Assembly: GCA_019054805.1 (NCBI GenBank)
Contig: JAHQIY010000004.1
Location: forward strand, 7,944,501-8,008,500
Reading direction: 5' to 3'
From: Brachionus manjavacas
Lineage: Eukaryota > Rotifera > Eurotatoria > Ploima > Brachionidae
DNA: 64,000 bases
Part shown: positions 22,304 to 34,007 of the stretch, one piece after another
Position numbering within the stretch: position 1 is the stretch's first letter
Layout: each line of letters starts with the position of its first letter
Translations under genes and position numbers: made by a program
Notes under the pieces: generated by a model
The model's database searches: none
Told to the model about the DNA's origin: nothing
Seen by the model: the letters and a program-made list of their open reading frames with translations, nothing else

Positions 22304-24601
22304 TTAAATTTCGTTTGTGTTAGCAGCTTTATAATCGGAATTTTTAAAAAATCCAAATTTAGTGCCAAAACTAACTAGTAAGGCAAAAACAAGTCCGATC
22401 GAAAACATTATTGACGAGTAGAAAAATGCAGCAATAACACTGAATCTTTCGGATATGATACCGCCTAAAAATGGTCCCAAAAAGCATCCGACACCTCGAA
22501 ATAAATTGATAATTCCCATGGCATTCGAAAAATTTTCCATACCAACTATATCTTTTATATAAGGCGTTGTTATACAATTGATGCCACCTAAACAAAAAAA
22601 GATTTTAATTTTACTTTCCTTGCGTTTTCCAAGAAGCTAAATCATACCAATGCCGGTACCGAATAAAACCGCAAACAACAACTGAAGAGCGTAAGTATTT
22701 AAAAGAAAATATGACCATAAAGATCCGCATGCTAAAATTACACACAGAGTATTTAAATTTATCGGAGATATAAATCGAATATCTGCCAAAAATCCAAAGC
22801 CCAATCTTGATGGAATGTTTACCAAACCTTTTATTAAATAGAATTATTCGGTTTTGCAAACTGATTTATCTAAATTTTGTTTTTACCTATCAGTCCTAAA
22901 ATGAAGGATGAGTCAGCAATATCAAGTTGTCTAGCTCTAATTGGAATAAACAAAAATGGAATAAAGTAACCAGAAAAAATAAAAAATTCGACAATGTAAT
23001 GAACAAAAGTCCAATATTTTTAGTTAGCAAACTAACATTTCCCATTTCTTTGAGAATGTTCCAAATCAAACTTCCAGTACCACTTTTTTTGCTGATATTG
23101 CGCACCTCGTTTAAGCTTAGAACGCTACCACTGAATGTTTGCACTTCTTCTACTGGTTTTTCTTCATAAGCTCTTAGAAAACAAATTTTTTTGGCAAAAA
23201 TAATTTGGCAATGTTTGACTTTACTTTGGTTTGGGCTTGGTCGGTACTGGTCTCAAGAAAGCGCCCAATAAGCAACATTGAAGAATTAGCGAACCAAGAA
23301 TGATCAGGGTTTCTTTCCAACCAAATGTTTCGACAAGTATTTGAGAGAATTTGGCAAATGCAAAAGCACCCACACCTTTTTTAATCAACTATTCAAATAA
23401 ATAAATTCGATCCGCTTCTTTTAAAATATTTACCACTGCCAGCCATTGTCACTCCAGTGGCAACTCCTTGCAGCTTGTCAAAATATTGAGCTATTATAAT
23501 CAACGAAGATATATAAGTACATCCAGTTGAAACTCCTTGAAAAAAATTTGTCTTATTATTATTTAATAATTTTAATAGATTAATTAATTTTTTTTAATTT
23601 TTTTTCAATTATTCGAGGGAGCAAATTAATGCTAAAGAAGAGATACATTATTTAAATATAACTTATTTAAATAAAAGCATTCATATTGATTTCGTTTTGA
23701 ACTTTAGTTTCAAAAATCCCTAAAATTTTTAAAATTGTGTTTCATTTTATTTTTTGAATTTATAGCTAAAAATGCTTTTTTTATTTCATCAAAAATTAGT
23801 AACTTACAATAATAAACACGGTTAAATTGCTTGTCAGGATCAAGAGTATTAAAAAAAGAACTTATTCAAATATGTTTTTAAATTATTTAGCATGTTAATA
23901 AAATATCATTGTTCTTTTTTATTCATTTAGTCAATTCTTTTAATAATTTCTTAAGAAAAACTGTTGAAACCCTACTACATATTTTGCAGTTGATGTACTT
24001 GTTACATTATAAGGAGCTCTAATTTACTTATTTTACCTTTAATTCTGTTCTTTTTTTCGAATATTTAAAAACCATCATAACTTTTATTAGATAAAAACTT
24101 CAAACCTCCAATTACTCCATACAAAACCATTACCATGTAGATTGATGATGAATAAGCTGAAGCAACGTAGCTCAATGCAGTAACAATTGATCCACCCATG
24201 ACAACTGGTCTAATTCCGAGCTGATTTGCTAAACCAGCAACAATAGGTCCTATATATTAAATTAATCAAAAACAATAAATTATTTCAAAATTTTTATAAA
24301 TTAAATCATTAAATTTTTTAGAAAGAAAAATTACCGCTGCAAAATAAAAAACCGGTGTTCAAACTGCTCAAAAGATTTATTTTGTCTTGAGTTTCTTTGA
24401 AGTTATCTTTGATGTCAGGAAGAATGATTCCTATCGAATACATACAGCCAGCAACCATAAAAACGATAAACTTAAGTGTTAAAAGTCATCAGAAGGTAAT
24501 AATTAAAGTTTTCTTACAAAGCTGGCAACTAAAACAACCCAACCGTATCCACCGTCAGGAGGGGCAGGCACGTTTTCTTCTTTTGATCTCTTCCTTTTCA
24601 T
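22304..24601 (-). pseudogene. Monocarboxylate-transporter-like protein, array member 4 (duplication copy 2, frameshifted)
   Basis: Same exons as member 3, with start ATG 24601-24599 and exon 1 ending in PPDGGYGWVV. A run that is seven A in copies 1 and 3 is six A here (22980-22986, + strand). On the gene strand this turns LSNFFIFSGY into LSNFLFFLVT and breaks the frame in the first helix of the second half. The reading frame is otherwise as in copy 1, including the C-terminal exon ending YKAANTNEI. Either this copy is newly dead, or the missing base is a homopolymer sequencing error and the gene is functional. Confidence 0.75.
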
Positions 24602-26250
24602 TTCTTTCTTAAGTAATAATAAAGATAAAATATTTGATTTTAATAAAAGTAAGCTTTAAAATTTTTTTAAATATTAATTCAATTTTAATAATTTTCCTCG
24701 AAACTAACATCGTCAACTCTACAATATGAACAAACATGTTTTTTCCATGTAAATTCGAAACAATACGAACTAGATAGATAAGCTTAAAAGTTTCACTTTG
24801 CTTTCAGTGAAAATGTTGGTTCAATGGAACTAGGTCTAATTTGATTTTTAAAATCTAAAATAGTTTAAAAAAATTTATGACATAAATTAGCATACAACAT
24901 CACATTTATATTTCAACAAATGGTACATCAATTTTATGTAAGTCATATGTCCCAAATTTATCCAAAATCTTTAACATGTCGTATTATTAATTCTTAATTT
25001 TTTACTAAAAACAAATTATTTATAGTGAAATCTTACATAGTTTAAATACAATTTAAAATAATTACTCAATTGAATTTTTTATTGAATTAAAATTTAAAAT
25101 TTAATTCATGAGAATTTTTTAATGTTCAAAATGAATTTATTAGTCTTCTTTATCGTCAATTTAAATCAAATTTTTCAAGATTTATTTTCAAATATCTTTT
25201 TTATGACTCAAAAAGTGTTTTTGTTAGTAAATAAGATAATTATCTAAAATTAAATATTTAAATCATTTTTAGTAAATTTATTTCAACTATTTTTAGGGTT
25301 TTTTTTAGTGATTGATATGATTTATGTTTTTAGCAAATTTATTGAATTTTACCAGAATTTACGTAAAATTAGCTTAAATTCAAAATTATAAATTTTAGTA
25401 TAATGCAAAACTGATATAAGTTAACAAAAAAAATCGAAAAATAATTAAATATCATTAACAAAGTGTCTAAACCAAAATTAGAAAATATTTAGATATGAGC
25501 AAACAGGTTTTTAAATATTTATTAGCACGTGATCAAACATTTAAATAGATGCTGACAACTTATTTGAGCTTTAAACTGATTAGGATTCTTAACATTTAAC
25601 ATTAAATCATTAATATAATTTAAGAAAAAAAAAATCATGAACTTAATCTTTAATTAGATAAACTATTTTAGTTTTCTAATAATATGATTAAAAATCATTC
25701 AGAAATTCAAACTCTTGAATTCTTTTGTTTGACGTGGTGTAACAATCAAAAAGTTAAATTTGATGAATTTTTAGTTCATTTTAAAAATTTTTTTATAAAT
25801 ATTTATTAGGTTCCAATATCTAACAAAAACTTTATATTAGTTCTCATTTAGAACATTTATTTTAGTTTTGATTAGGGAGAGGTGCAAGGACAAATTACAA
25901 AGAAAAGCTTTAATTGTTAATTCTGTTGATTTAAAAAAAATTAAATAATCAATGACAATATACAAGTTAATTTAAAATATAACAAAAATTGAAATGGTTA
26001 ATTAAGTCTTTTTGAAACAAAGTTGATAAAATTTAAATTTTGAGGAAAATATTTTAAAAACTAACGGGTGCTAAACCAAAATAAGAAATCAGTACTGACT
26101 AAAAAGAATGAATTGAATGAATTTTACATGACTGCTCAAAAAAAGAATGCTCAAAATTTTGACAAATGAAAAATTATGTGGGAGGATGAAGTTTGGAGCT
26201 ATTTTTCAGAGAAGAGAAATTTTGTTCGGATAAAACATTAATAACTTGTT
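24602..26250. other. A/T-rich spacer inside duplication unit (copy 2)
   Basis: Counterpart of 15850-17500, with the same content apart from a few run-length changes. No feature is recognised. Confidence 0.45.
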
Positions 26251-26268
26251 CAAAATGATTATTAATAA

Positions 26269-26410
26269 GAATAATAATAATAATAAATTAAGTTACGACA
26301 AGCATGCTTGCGGTGGCAACCTACTAGGAGATAGCCTATGGTAGCACATTGTGCTATACAAGGAAAATTACAAAAATACAAGAACTTTTAAGTTTTTAGA
26401 GTCTATTTTC
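26269..26410 (-). mobile_element. Non-LTR retrotransposon 3' end with (TTA)n tail (copy 2)
   Basis: Duplicate of 17519-17660, carried along by the tandem duplication rather than by a new insertion, since flanking sequence is identical on both sides. Confidence 0.7.
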
Positions 26411-26487
26411 TTAACAATATTTAAGTAAAAAAATTTAATTTACAATAATTAAAAAATTTTATTGAAATTTAAATGTATTTGTTTTAG

Positions 26488-26760
26488 GTTCATCAATGTC
26501 TAAATGGTTGGAAGTTACTAGCGGAGTCTCACAAGGGTCAGTCTTAGGACCGCTTCTCTTTTTGATATTTATTAATGATCTTTCAAATGTTTTAAAAAAA
26601 TTGGAATAGCCTGTCTGAAGAAATAATTAATTCTAAAACAAAAAATATTTTTAAAACTCAGCTGGATATATGGCTTAAAAGGAATTGTTTACTGCTATAG
26701 CTTCTAAAATCTAAACCCTTTTTGGGTCGCAGTATTTTTTACTACTACTACTACTACTAT
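26488..26760 (+). mobile_element. Internally deleted non-LTR element with (TAC)n tail (copy 2)
   Basis: Duplicate of 17738-18011. The A run after FINDLSNVL is two bases shorter here, shifting the frame between the palm motif and the C-terminal NWNSLSEE part. Hairpin and (TAC)n tail are unchanged (tail about 26741-26760). Confidence 0.72.
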
Positions 26761-27059
26761 TTTTTTAAAACATTTATATTCATTAATAAAAATGATGACA
26801 TTTATAATAATTATTAACAAACTATTATTATTAATGTAATTATTAAAATTAAAATTTAGTTAATATTTCAGACAGAATTTTACATTTCAAATATTGTTAA
26901 GATAATTAAAATAATTTGTGATTACTTTGATAAAAATTTGGATAAAAAAATTCCACGTTCAATTTTTATATATTACAAAATTAACTTCACAAATCAATAA
27001 ATTTTAAAATTATCATTATTTTTAAAAAAATTTTATTTAAGTTATCATATTTAATCGGA

Positions 27060-27370
27060 TTCTATACAATTTCTAGTAAATTGCCTTGCTCCAGATAAAA
27101 ATTGCTCCCAATTTCACTCTTCCAAATCATGTTATTATTGACCGAATTTGACCATTTTTTTCACAAACATTTAGCAGAGTTTAACATTTAAGCAAATTAA
27201 ATAATCTAGCTGTTCCACGATAAACCTAAAAGATCACCTAGAACCCCTTTACCTGTAAATTACACCTTCCCTCTAATTTTTTTAAAGATTTTGTATATTT
27301 AATTTTCATGTATTTTATCTGTTTAGATTTAACCTCCTTTTAGGAGTAATTTAATAAATAAAGAACGTGT
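27060..27370 (+). mobile_element. Probable non-LTR 3' UTR with hairpin (copy 2)
   Basis: Duplicate of 18310-18620, with the same CTCCT-TTT-AGGAG stem and AATAAATAAAG tail. Confidence 0.4.
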
Positions 27371-28189
27371 AAAAAAATTTATAAAAATGTTTGGTTTTTG
27401 AACCTTTATTACAACGAGCAATAAAATAAGATTAAAATGAAACCTTAATTATTTTTTTTGATAAAGTTCAAAAGTTTTTGTAAAAAAATGACAAAAATTT
27501 TTCTTTATTGAATTACTTAAAAATTTTAAGTATTTATTTACTTTTCTCATATCTACCGAAAGGAAAGTAAAAGCCGTTTTAAAATTTTAACTTTAATTGA
27601 TTAATGCCTTAGCTTTACAATTAATATATTTTTAAATCTATTTCTTAATGAGTACTGCATTCATCTTTTAAAAAAAATCGATTTTTTGAGGCTTAAAAAT
27701 TGTGTGTACTCGTAATAGATTAAACCCAAAAAATATACTTAATTAAATTATGTAAGTAAACCAACAAATTTATTCTAAGGTAAGCTTTAAAAAATATGTT
27801 TAAACTTATTTTCATTTTCTACTTTTCTTGCTCTAGAGATAAAGCTTTTTACAGTTACTTAAATTTTATTTTTGGACTTTTCTTTACGGGAAATTTGATT
27901 TCTTCTTTTAATTCTTCCAAGTTTGAGTATGCTTGGTTACTTTTCTTTTTCACCATTGAGATTCTATTGATATAAAATTTGAGTATCTAATAAGTACTTA
28001 CAATTTTGGAAGAATTTGCGGCCATTTTTTTGGAGCCAAACTCAAATAAATTTTGAACTACATTTCATAAAAAAATGAAAAGGGCTTATTTCAATCATTT
28101 TTTATTGCTCTTTAAATTAAGTTTTAATAAATATATAAAATCTTGAAAAAAAAAAATAGAGAAAGATTTGGTTTACAGTTAAAGGTATT

Positions 28190-28715
28190 CTGGGTGACCT
28201 TTTTTTTGGCTTCAAAACTCAACCTTGGGTCCAATTTTAAGCTTTTTCAAAGTATTTTTGTACACCTTGGACGCTTTTTCCCGAGTTCACTTTGGATGTA
28301 ATTTTGGCATCATCTGCATAAATCTTAGAGACATTCATCAACGATCAGAGATCGTTTTTTTTTATTGCCCTCAAATGCTTTTGAACACGGCATAACTGAG
28401 ATTGTAAGATCATAAAAAGTTTACCTTTCTTTGCATAAAAGCCCGTGTAATCGAATGGTTTGCGTATTAGTCATGCAAGCAGAGGATCGAGAGTTCAAAA
28501 CCCGCTTAGGGTGAAAAAATCTTCAAAATATCTTTGCAATACGAGGCGAATGTTTAAACCTCTTTTATCATAAAAATAGGGGGACCAGTCTGACTGGATC
28601 AACTCGATGTAGTAACCTCTGTGTCAGATCGAAGCCGTTGCTCAAAAAGGTACTTGAAAAGGAATTGAGCGCCTTCCCATAATCCACCAGGATAGAATAG
28701 GAGCAATTATTGCAT
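28190..28715 (-). mobile_element. Degenerate non-LTR reverse transcriptase (copy 2)
   Basis: Duplicate of 19440-19960, again with the YADD box (KIYADDAKITSK on the - strand, near 28270-28350) and the KALNS-type box to its right. Confidence 0.6.
28441..28513 (+). repeat. tRNA-like sequence (copy 2)
   Basis: Duplicate of 19695-19767, with identical A- and B-box-like segments and anticodon-like stem-loop. Confidence 0.45.
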
Positions 28716-29149
28716 AATGTTTAATTTTATATAAAATCTGAGCATTCAAAGGAGCGACCATAAAGTTTAGAAACTTAATTCAGTAGGAGATAAATTAATT
28801 AATTCATTTAATCCAGTAGGAGAAACATGGATTTAAATTGTTCAAACCAAAATTGGCTTTGTAAAACAATCATAAAGAGCTCATTTTTAGTTATTTTATT
28901 AAACAATTAAATCTTTAAGCGATACTGATGCGGACATTTAATCATACTGCAAATATTTTTGAATTTACAATTTGATAATAAGATAAGATGAAATTTTTTG
29001 AAATAAATTTACGAAATCAGATGCCTGAATAAGTGAAAATTTCAACTTTCATATTTGTATTAGGAATAGAATCAGGCTAGATTCGAATTCCTAACACTGA
29101 TTGACTATGTCATGAAGAAAACAACTGCCAGTGCGAGTGATTAACAGCA

Positions 29150-29940
29150 AAGCCTGAGGACTTAAACTTTGCGAACGATCTGTTGCTAATATCTAATAAA
29201 GAAACACATAAGCAAATGTAGAGGTAAGATTTGGTGAATAACGCTAAACAAACCGGTCTCGAAATTAATGGGGCCAGAACGAAAGCTATGTACCTAAACA
29301 CCATGATAGATACCCCGATCACCATCGATGGCTCACACATTGAGAGTGCAAATGAATTCACATACTTAGAAAGCATCATCAGTACAGTGATGGGAACACA
29401 CAGATATATTAAGAAAAGGCTTGCTAAAGGAAAGAGTGCTATTGCTAGACTCCGACCAGCATGAAAATCAACCAGCTAAAGCGAAGAAACAAAACTTAAA
29501 CTCTACAACACTGTAGTAAAAGCAATATTGGTGTACGCTAGCAAATGTTGGGGAATGTCTGAGCCTGAAAACCTTCCACACTAAAAACCTGAGGAGGATT
29601 CCCGAACGCTGAAATATTCAAAAGTTCAAATTGAAAGTCATTAAGTCAATGCATTAAAAATAAAAGACTGAGATGGTTTGGTCATGTACTTTGAATGAAA
29701 GCAACATGGATGCCAAAAGGATCCCTTTAATGACACCTCAAGGGCTACACAAGGTTGGACGACAAGCAGTAACATGGAGGTCAACAAACACGAAAGAGGT
29801 CATCGAAATGGGAATGACTTGGGGAGAAGCAAGGGTAAAGGCAAAAGATCGACTTGAGTGAAAATCAAAAGAAATGACCCTATGCTCCACAAAAAGTGAA
29901 TATTTTGCCAGTTTGAATCCATGTCATAATTTGAAAAAAT
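29150..29940 (+). mobile_element. RTE-like non-LTR C-terminal fragment (copy 2)
   Basis: Duplicate of 20400-21180, with the same disabling stops (for example TGA ending LARLRPA-type frame at 29463) and the same TGA after KDRLE. Confidence 0.75.
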
Positions 29941-30888
29941 TCTGCAAAATAGATTGGAACAAGTTCAGGAATTTTCTAGATAATGATCTGAATTTCAATT
30001 CTCTTACAACCGAAATATTTAATCAAATGACAAAACCACTGACAAATAAATTCAAAATGCTTTTGCTAAATCAGTCATTATTTCCTTTTTCACATTTTCA
30101 TCAAAAAAAAACTTAATAAAGTTACTTAATTTATTTAATTATTTAATATATCGTATAAAAAAAGCAAAATAATTAATTAGCTAAAATAACAATAATTTAA
30201 GTAAAATAATCAATTCTACCTATTTTATTTAGCTAAGTTTTATTATTTAAAAGATTAATCAATCTTAATAAAATTAAATTCGATAAAAAAATTTTATTTT
30301 ATTTTTTTAATTTTTGTCAATTTTATTCCTATGACATTTTAAACTAGAAAAAGCATAATTTTTCTTACAAGTATTTCGGCCTATACCAATTAAGGAACAT
30401 CTCATGAATCCTTGGCCACCAAGATGAAACAAAGACCATCAATCTCACAAAAAGATTTTTCAGAGCTTAAATCTAATGATTTTAATACAATGGAGTTTTT
30501 TTTTACAAATTTGAAAAGAAATTGTTGCATTCCATCCACGTATAATAATATGCTGAGTGGCAAGTTGATTGTTGATTTTTGTTATATATGCAAGAATATT
30601 AATTGGATCAGCTGGACCATGTTATAAGCCTGAAGCTGCTTTAGACGTCTTGATTTTGATAGAATTTTACACAATGAAAGGCTGCTAAAAAGAACTAATA
30701 GTCAAAAATCATCAAAATTTTCCTTACCTAATTCTAATAAAAAAAGTATATTTATTATTTTACTTATATGATTACTACTTAAGCTGTATAATTAATTTTG
30801 TTTCTTTCTATACGACATTTATTTATTATTTAAATAAAAATTTAAGGAAAACCCAGACAGTTGAGATAAGATCACTATTTTGAATCAT
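29941..30888. other. End of duplication unit (copy 2)
   Basis: Counterpart of 21181-22145, ending at the junction with copy 3. The short frame 30412-30627 repeats MATKMKQRPSISQKDFSELK unchanged. No function is assigned. Confidence 0.3.
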
Positions 30889-32352
30889 ATTGTTTTACCA
30901 TCGGCAAGATTAAAATAATAAAATTCATCATCATCATTTCACTGAAAATTTTGAATTGAAAAATTAATTGAAAGATTGAGCGATGAGGTAAGACTTTTAA
31001 ATTAAAATCTAAATGATTACTTTAAAATTAAATTTATTTAAAAATTTTAAATTTCGTTTGTGTTAGCAGCTTTATAATCGGAATTTTTAAAAAATCCAAA
31101 TTTAGTGCCAAAACTAACTAGTAAGGCAAAAACAAGTCCGATCGAAAACATTATTGACGAGTAGAAAAATGCAGCAATAACACTGAATCTTTCGGATATG
31201 ATACCGCCTAAAAATGGTCCCAAAAAGCATCCGACACCTCGAAATAAATTGATAATTCCCATGGCATTCGAAAAATTTTCCATACCAACTATATCTTTTA
31301 TATAAGGCGTTGTTATACAATTGATGCCACCTAAACAAAAAAAGATTTTAATTTTACTTTCCTTGCGTTTTCCAAGAAGCTAAATCATACCAATGCCGGT
31401 ACCGAATAAAACCGCAAACAACAACTGAAGAGCGTAAGTATTTAAAAGAAAATATGACCATAAAGATCCGCATGCTAAAATTACACACAGAGTATTTAAA
31501 TTTATCGGAGATATAAATCGAATATCTGCCAAAAATCCAAAGCCCAATCTTGATGGAATGTTTACCAAACCTTTTATTAAATAGAATTATTCGGTTTTGC
31601 AAACTGATTTATCTAAATTTTGTTTTTACCTATCAGTCCTAAAATGAAGGATGAGTCAGCAATATCAAGTTGTCTAGCTCTAATTGGAATAAACAAAAAT
31701 GGAATAAAGTAACCAGAAAAAATAAAAAAATTCGACAATGTAATGAACAAAAGTCCAATATTTTTAGTTAGCAAACTAACATTTCCCATTTCTTTGAGAA
31801 TGTTCCAAATCAAACTTCCAGTACCACTTTTTTGCTGATATTGCGCACCTCGTTTAAGCTTAGAACGCTACCACTGAATGTTTGCACTTCTTCTACTGGT
31901 TTTTCTTCATAAGCTCTTAGAAAACAAATTTTTTTGGCAAAAATAATTTGGCAATGTTTGACTTTACTTTGGTTTGGGCTTGGTCGGTACTGGTCTCAAG
32001 AAAGCGCCCAATAAGCAACATTGAAGAATTAGCGAACCAAGAATGATCAGGGTTTCTTTCCAACCAAATGTTTCGACAAGTATTTGAGAGAATTTGGCAA
32101 ATGCAAAAGCACCCACACCTTTTTTAATCAACTATTCAAATAAATAAATTCGATCCGCTTCTTTTAAAATATTTACCACTGCCAGCCATTGTCACTCCAG
32201 TGGCAACTCCTTGCAGCTTGTCAAAATATTGAGCTATTATAATCAACGAAGATATATAAGTACATCCAGTTGAAACTCCTTGAAAAAAATTTGTCTTATT
32301 ATTATTTAATAATTTTAATAGATTAATTAATTTTTTTTTAATTTTTTTTTTC
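30889..32352 (+). repeat. Tandem duplication unit, copy 3 (truncated)
   Basis: Follows copies 1 and 2 closely until the long intron of the transporter gene. It departs from them at about 32345-32352, in a T-rich run where copies 1 and 2 continue CAATTATTCGAGGG. To the right lies different intron sequence and a clearly diverged set of 5' exons. Confidence 0.9.
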
Positions 32353-33490
32353 ACTTTTTTAAAAAAATTTTTTGAACCTAGTGGATACAAATTTTTAGAC
32401 AAATAAATAATTAATCATGAAGTAATCAATTAATATTTGGACTTAATTGAAAAAAATTTAATTAATTGAATAAATTAGTAGATCATTAAAATTAGATTAG
32501 TAAATTATCAATTTTTCTTTTCTTTTTAAGAGTTAGACATACAATTTTTCAAACAGTTTAATATTCAAAAAAATTTTGTACTGATCAAAATTATGATATC
32601 ATTTTTTTTTCAATTAAATGAAACAAAAAATTGTTTTGCCTTTTCAATTATTTTGGAGAATGTTTTTTCAAGAAGAATAAAAGGCAAATTGCTTAATAAA
32701 ATCTTTGACATTGCTTTCATTCCCGTTAAACTTTAGTGCCGGAATCCGAGATAAAGACATAATAATTTTTAAAAAGAATAAATCCTTTCTGTACTTTTTG
32801 TAATTAATGGTAATAAAAAAAACGATATTTTAAATATCAATTTTAAATTTAACTAATTTTAAATTTATTTTAAATATTTTTTTTCCCTCTAGCGTACCCC
32901 GATTAATAAACCAGGGTTCCGCCCTGGAACCCTTTTAATCTTTAATAAAATGATTTAAATTATTATTAATTACGAAAAGTTCAAAAAGGAAAATGGTTTA
33001 TAAAAATTTAATCTCATGTCTATCCATGCGGAATCATTTTATTGAAAAATTTGAAAAAACTATTTCATTTAAATTTTTACTTGATTTTTTTGAATTATAC
33101 ATCTATAATTGCTTTTCTTTGCTCAATTTCTTGTTTTATTTAGACAAAATCAATTTTTTTTCAGAATCATACTTTAAAAGATTGGTTTTGTTTTTCTTAT
33201 TTAATAGCCTCCTTTTTTAAATTATTATTTCTCCTTTTTTTATAATAATTTTTCAGATGATATCCGAAATTTTTGGATTGACAGAAATTTCCAATAAAGA
33301 TGCTGACAGTACATGAGTAATTGATTTTTTTTCAACATTTAAAAAAAGGAAAAAATTCATTTAATTGAATAATTGAAATTTTTCATATTTTTTTAGTTGA
33401 ATAATTAACATCCTAGCTTCTAAATGGTTTTCATGAATAAAAAATTCAGATCCTTTCTAAGTTTCCTGAAATGTTTTCTTTCATTTTTGA
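32353..33490. other. Enlarged intron of transporter 5
   Basis: Intron sequence not shared with copies 1 and 2. It is mostly A/T runs, with a GC-richer patch at 32885-32940. The + strand frame at 32993-33220 is Phe/Leu/Lys low-complexity and not a credible gene. Confidence 0.5.
32885..32950 (+). mobile_element. Probable non-LTR 3' end: strong hairpin and A-rich tail
   Basis: GGGTTCC-GCCCT-GGAACCC (32914-32932) forms a 7-base-pair stem. The overlapping CCAGGG...CCCTGG gives an alternative stem. TTTTAATCTTTAATAAAATG follows. GC content stands out sharply from the intron around it. Layout matches the other element tails in this window, but no coding part is attached. Confidence 0.4.
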
Positions 33491-34007
33491 ATTATTAAAA
33501 ACTCCAAACCTCCAATTACTCCATACAAAACCATTACTAAGTAGATTGATGGCGAATAAGCAGAACCGACGTAGCACAAAGCAGTAACAATTGCTCCACC
33601 CATGACAACTGGTCTGATTCCTAGTTGATTTGTTAAGCCAGCAACAATAGGTCCTATATGTAAATGAATTAATTTAAAATTTAAAAAATTTATACTAAAT
33701 ATAAAAAATTAATTTTTTAAATTTTTTAAAATAAAACTTACCGCTACAAAACAAAAAACCGGTGTTCAAACTGCTTAAAAGATTTATTTTCTCTTGAGTT
33801 TCCTGAAAGTTGTCTTTGATGAATGGTAAAACAATACCAAACGAATACATACAACCATCGATTATAAAACTAATAAACTTCAAGGTAATTAGTTTGGGAA
33901 AGAGGAAATAATTCAAATCTTACAAAACTCGCAATTAAAACAACCCAACCGTATCCACCATCAGGAGGTGCAGGAACTCGTTCTATTCTTGAAGTCTTCC
34001 CTGACAT

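Larger units (their letters stand above)
22146..30888 (+). repeat. Tandem duplication unit, copy 2 (about 8.74 kb)
   Basis: Near-identical to copy 1 along its whole length. At the left part (22146 to at least 22931) it shares single-base variants and its left flank with copy 3 instead of copy 1; further right it matches copy 1. Differences elsewhere are isolated substitutions (for example around 28130) and A/T run lengths. Confidence 0.95.
31047..34007 (-). pseudogene. Monocarboxylate-transporter-like protein, array member 5 (mosaic, frameshifted)
   Basis: Start ATG 34007-34005. Exon 1 MSGKTSRIERVPAPPDGGYGWVV and the next exons (IIDGCMYSFGIVLPFIKDNF, LTNQLGIRPVVMGGA, YLVMVLYGVIGG) are a diverged paralogue of members 3 and 4. 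From GVSTGCTYISSL (about 32285) to the C-terminal YKAANTNEI (31047) it is almost identical to them. The intron between is about 1.2 kb, twice that of copies 1 and 2, and contains a probable LINE 3' end. A T run of seven in copies 1 and 2 is six here (31829-31834), breaking the frame at the ISKKSGTG stretch before the second half. As with member 4, decay and sequencing error are both possible. Confidence 0.72.

Noticed and set aside
13381..30888. CRISPR-like or satellite interpretation of the repeats
   Set aside because: Repeat units are 8.7 kb with genes inside, in a spliced eukaryotic genome; this is a segmental duplication.
32993..33220. 75-codon + strand frame in the enlarged intron of transporter 5
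   Set aside because: Composition is Phe/Leu/Lys from A/T runs, on the strand opposite the gene, with no motif.
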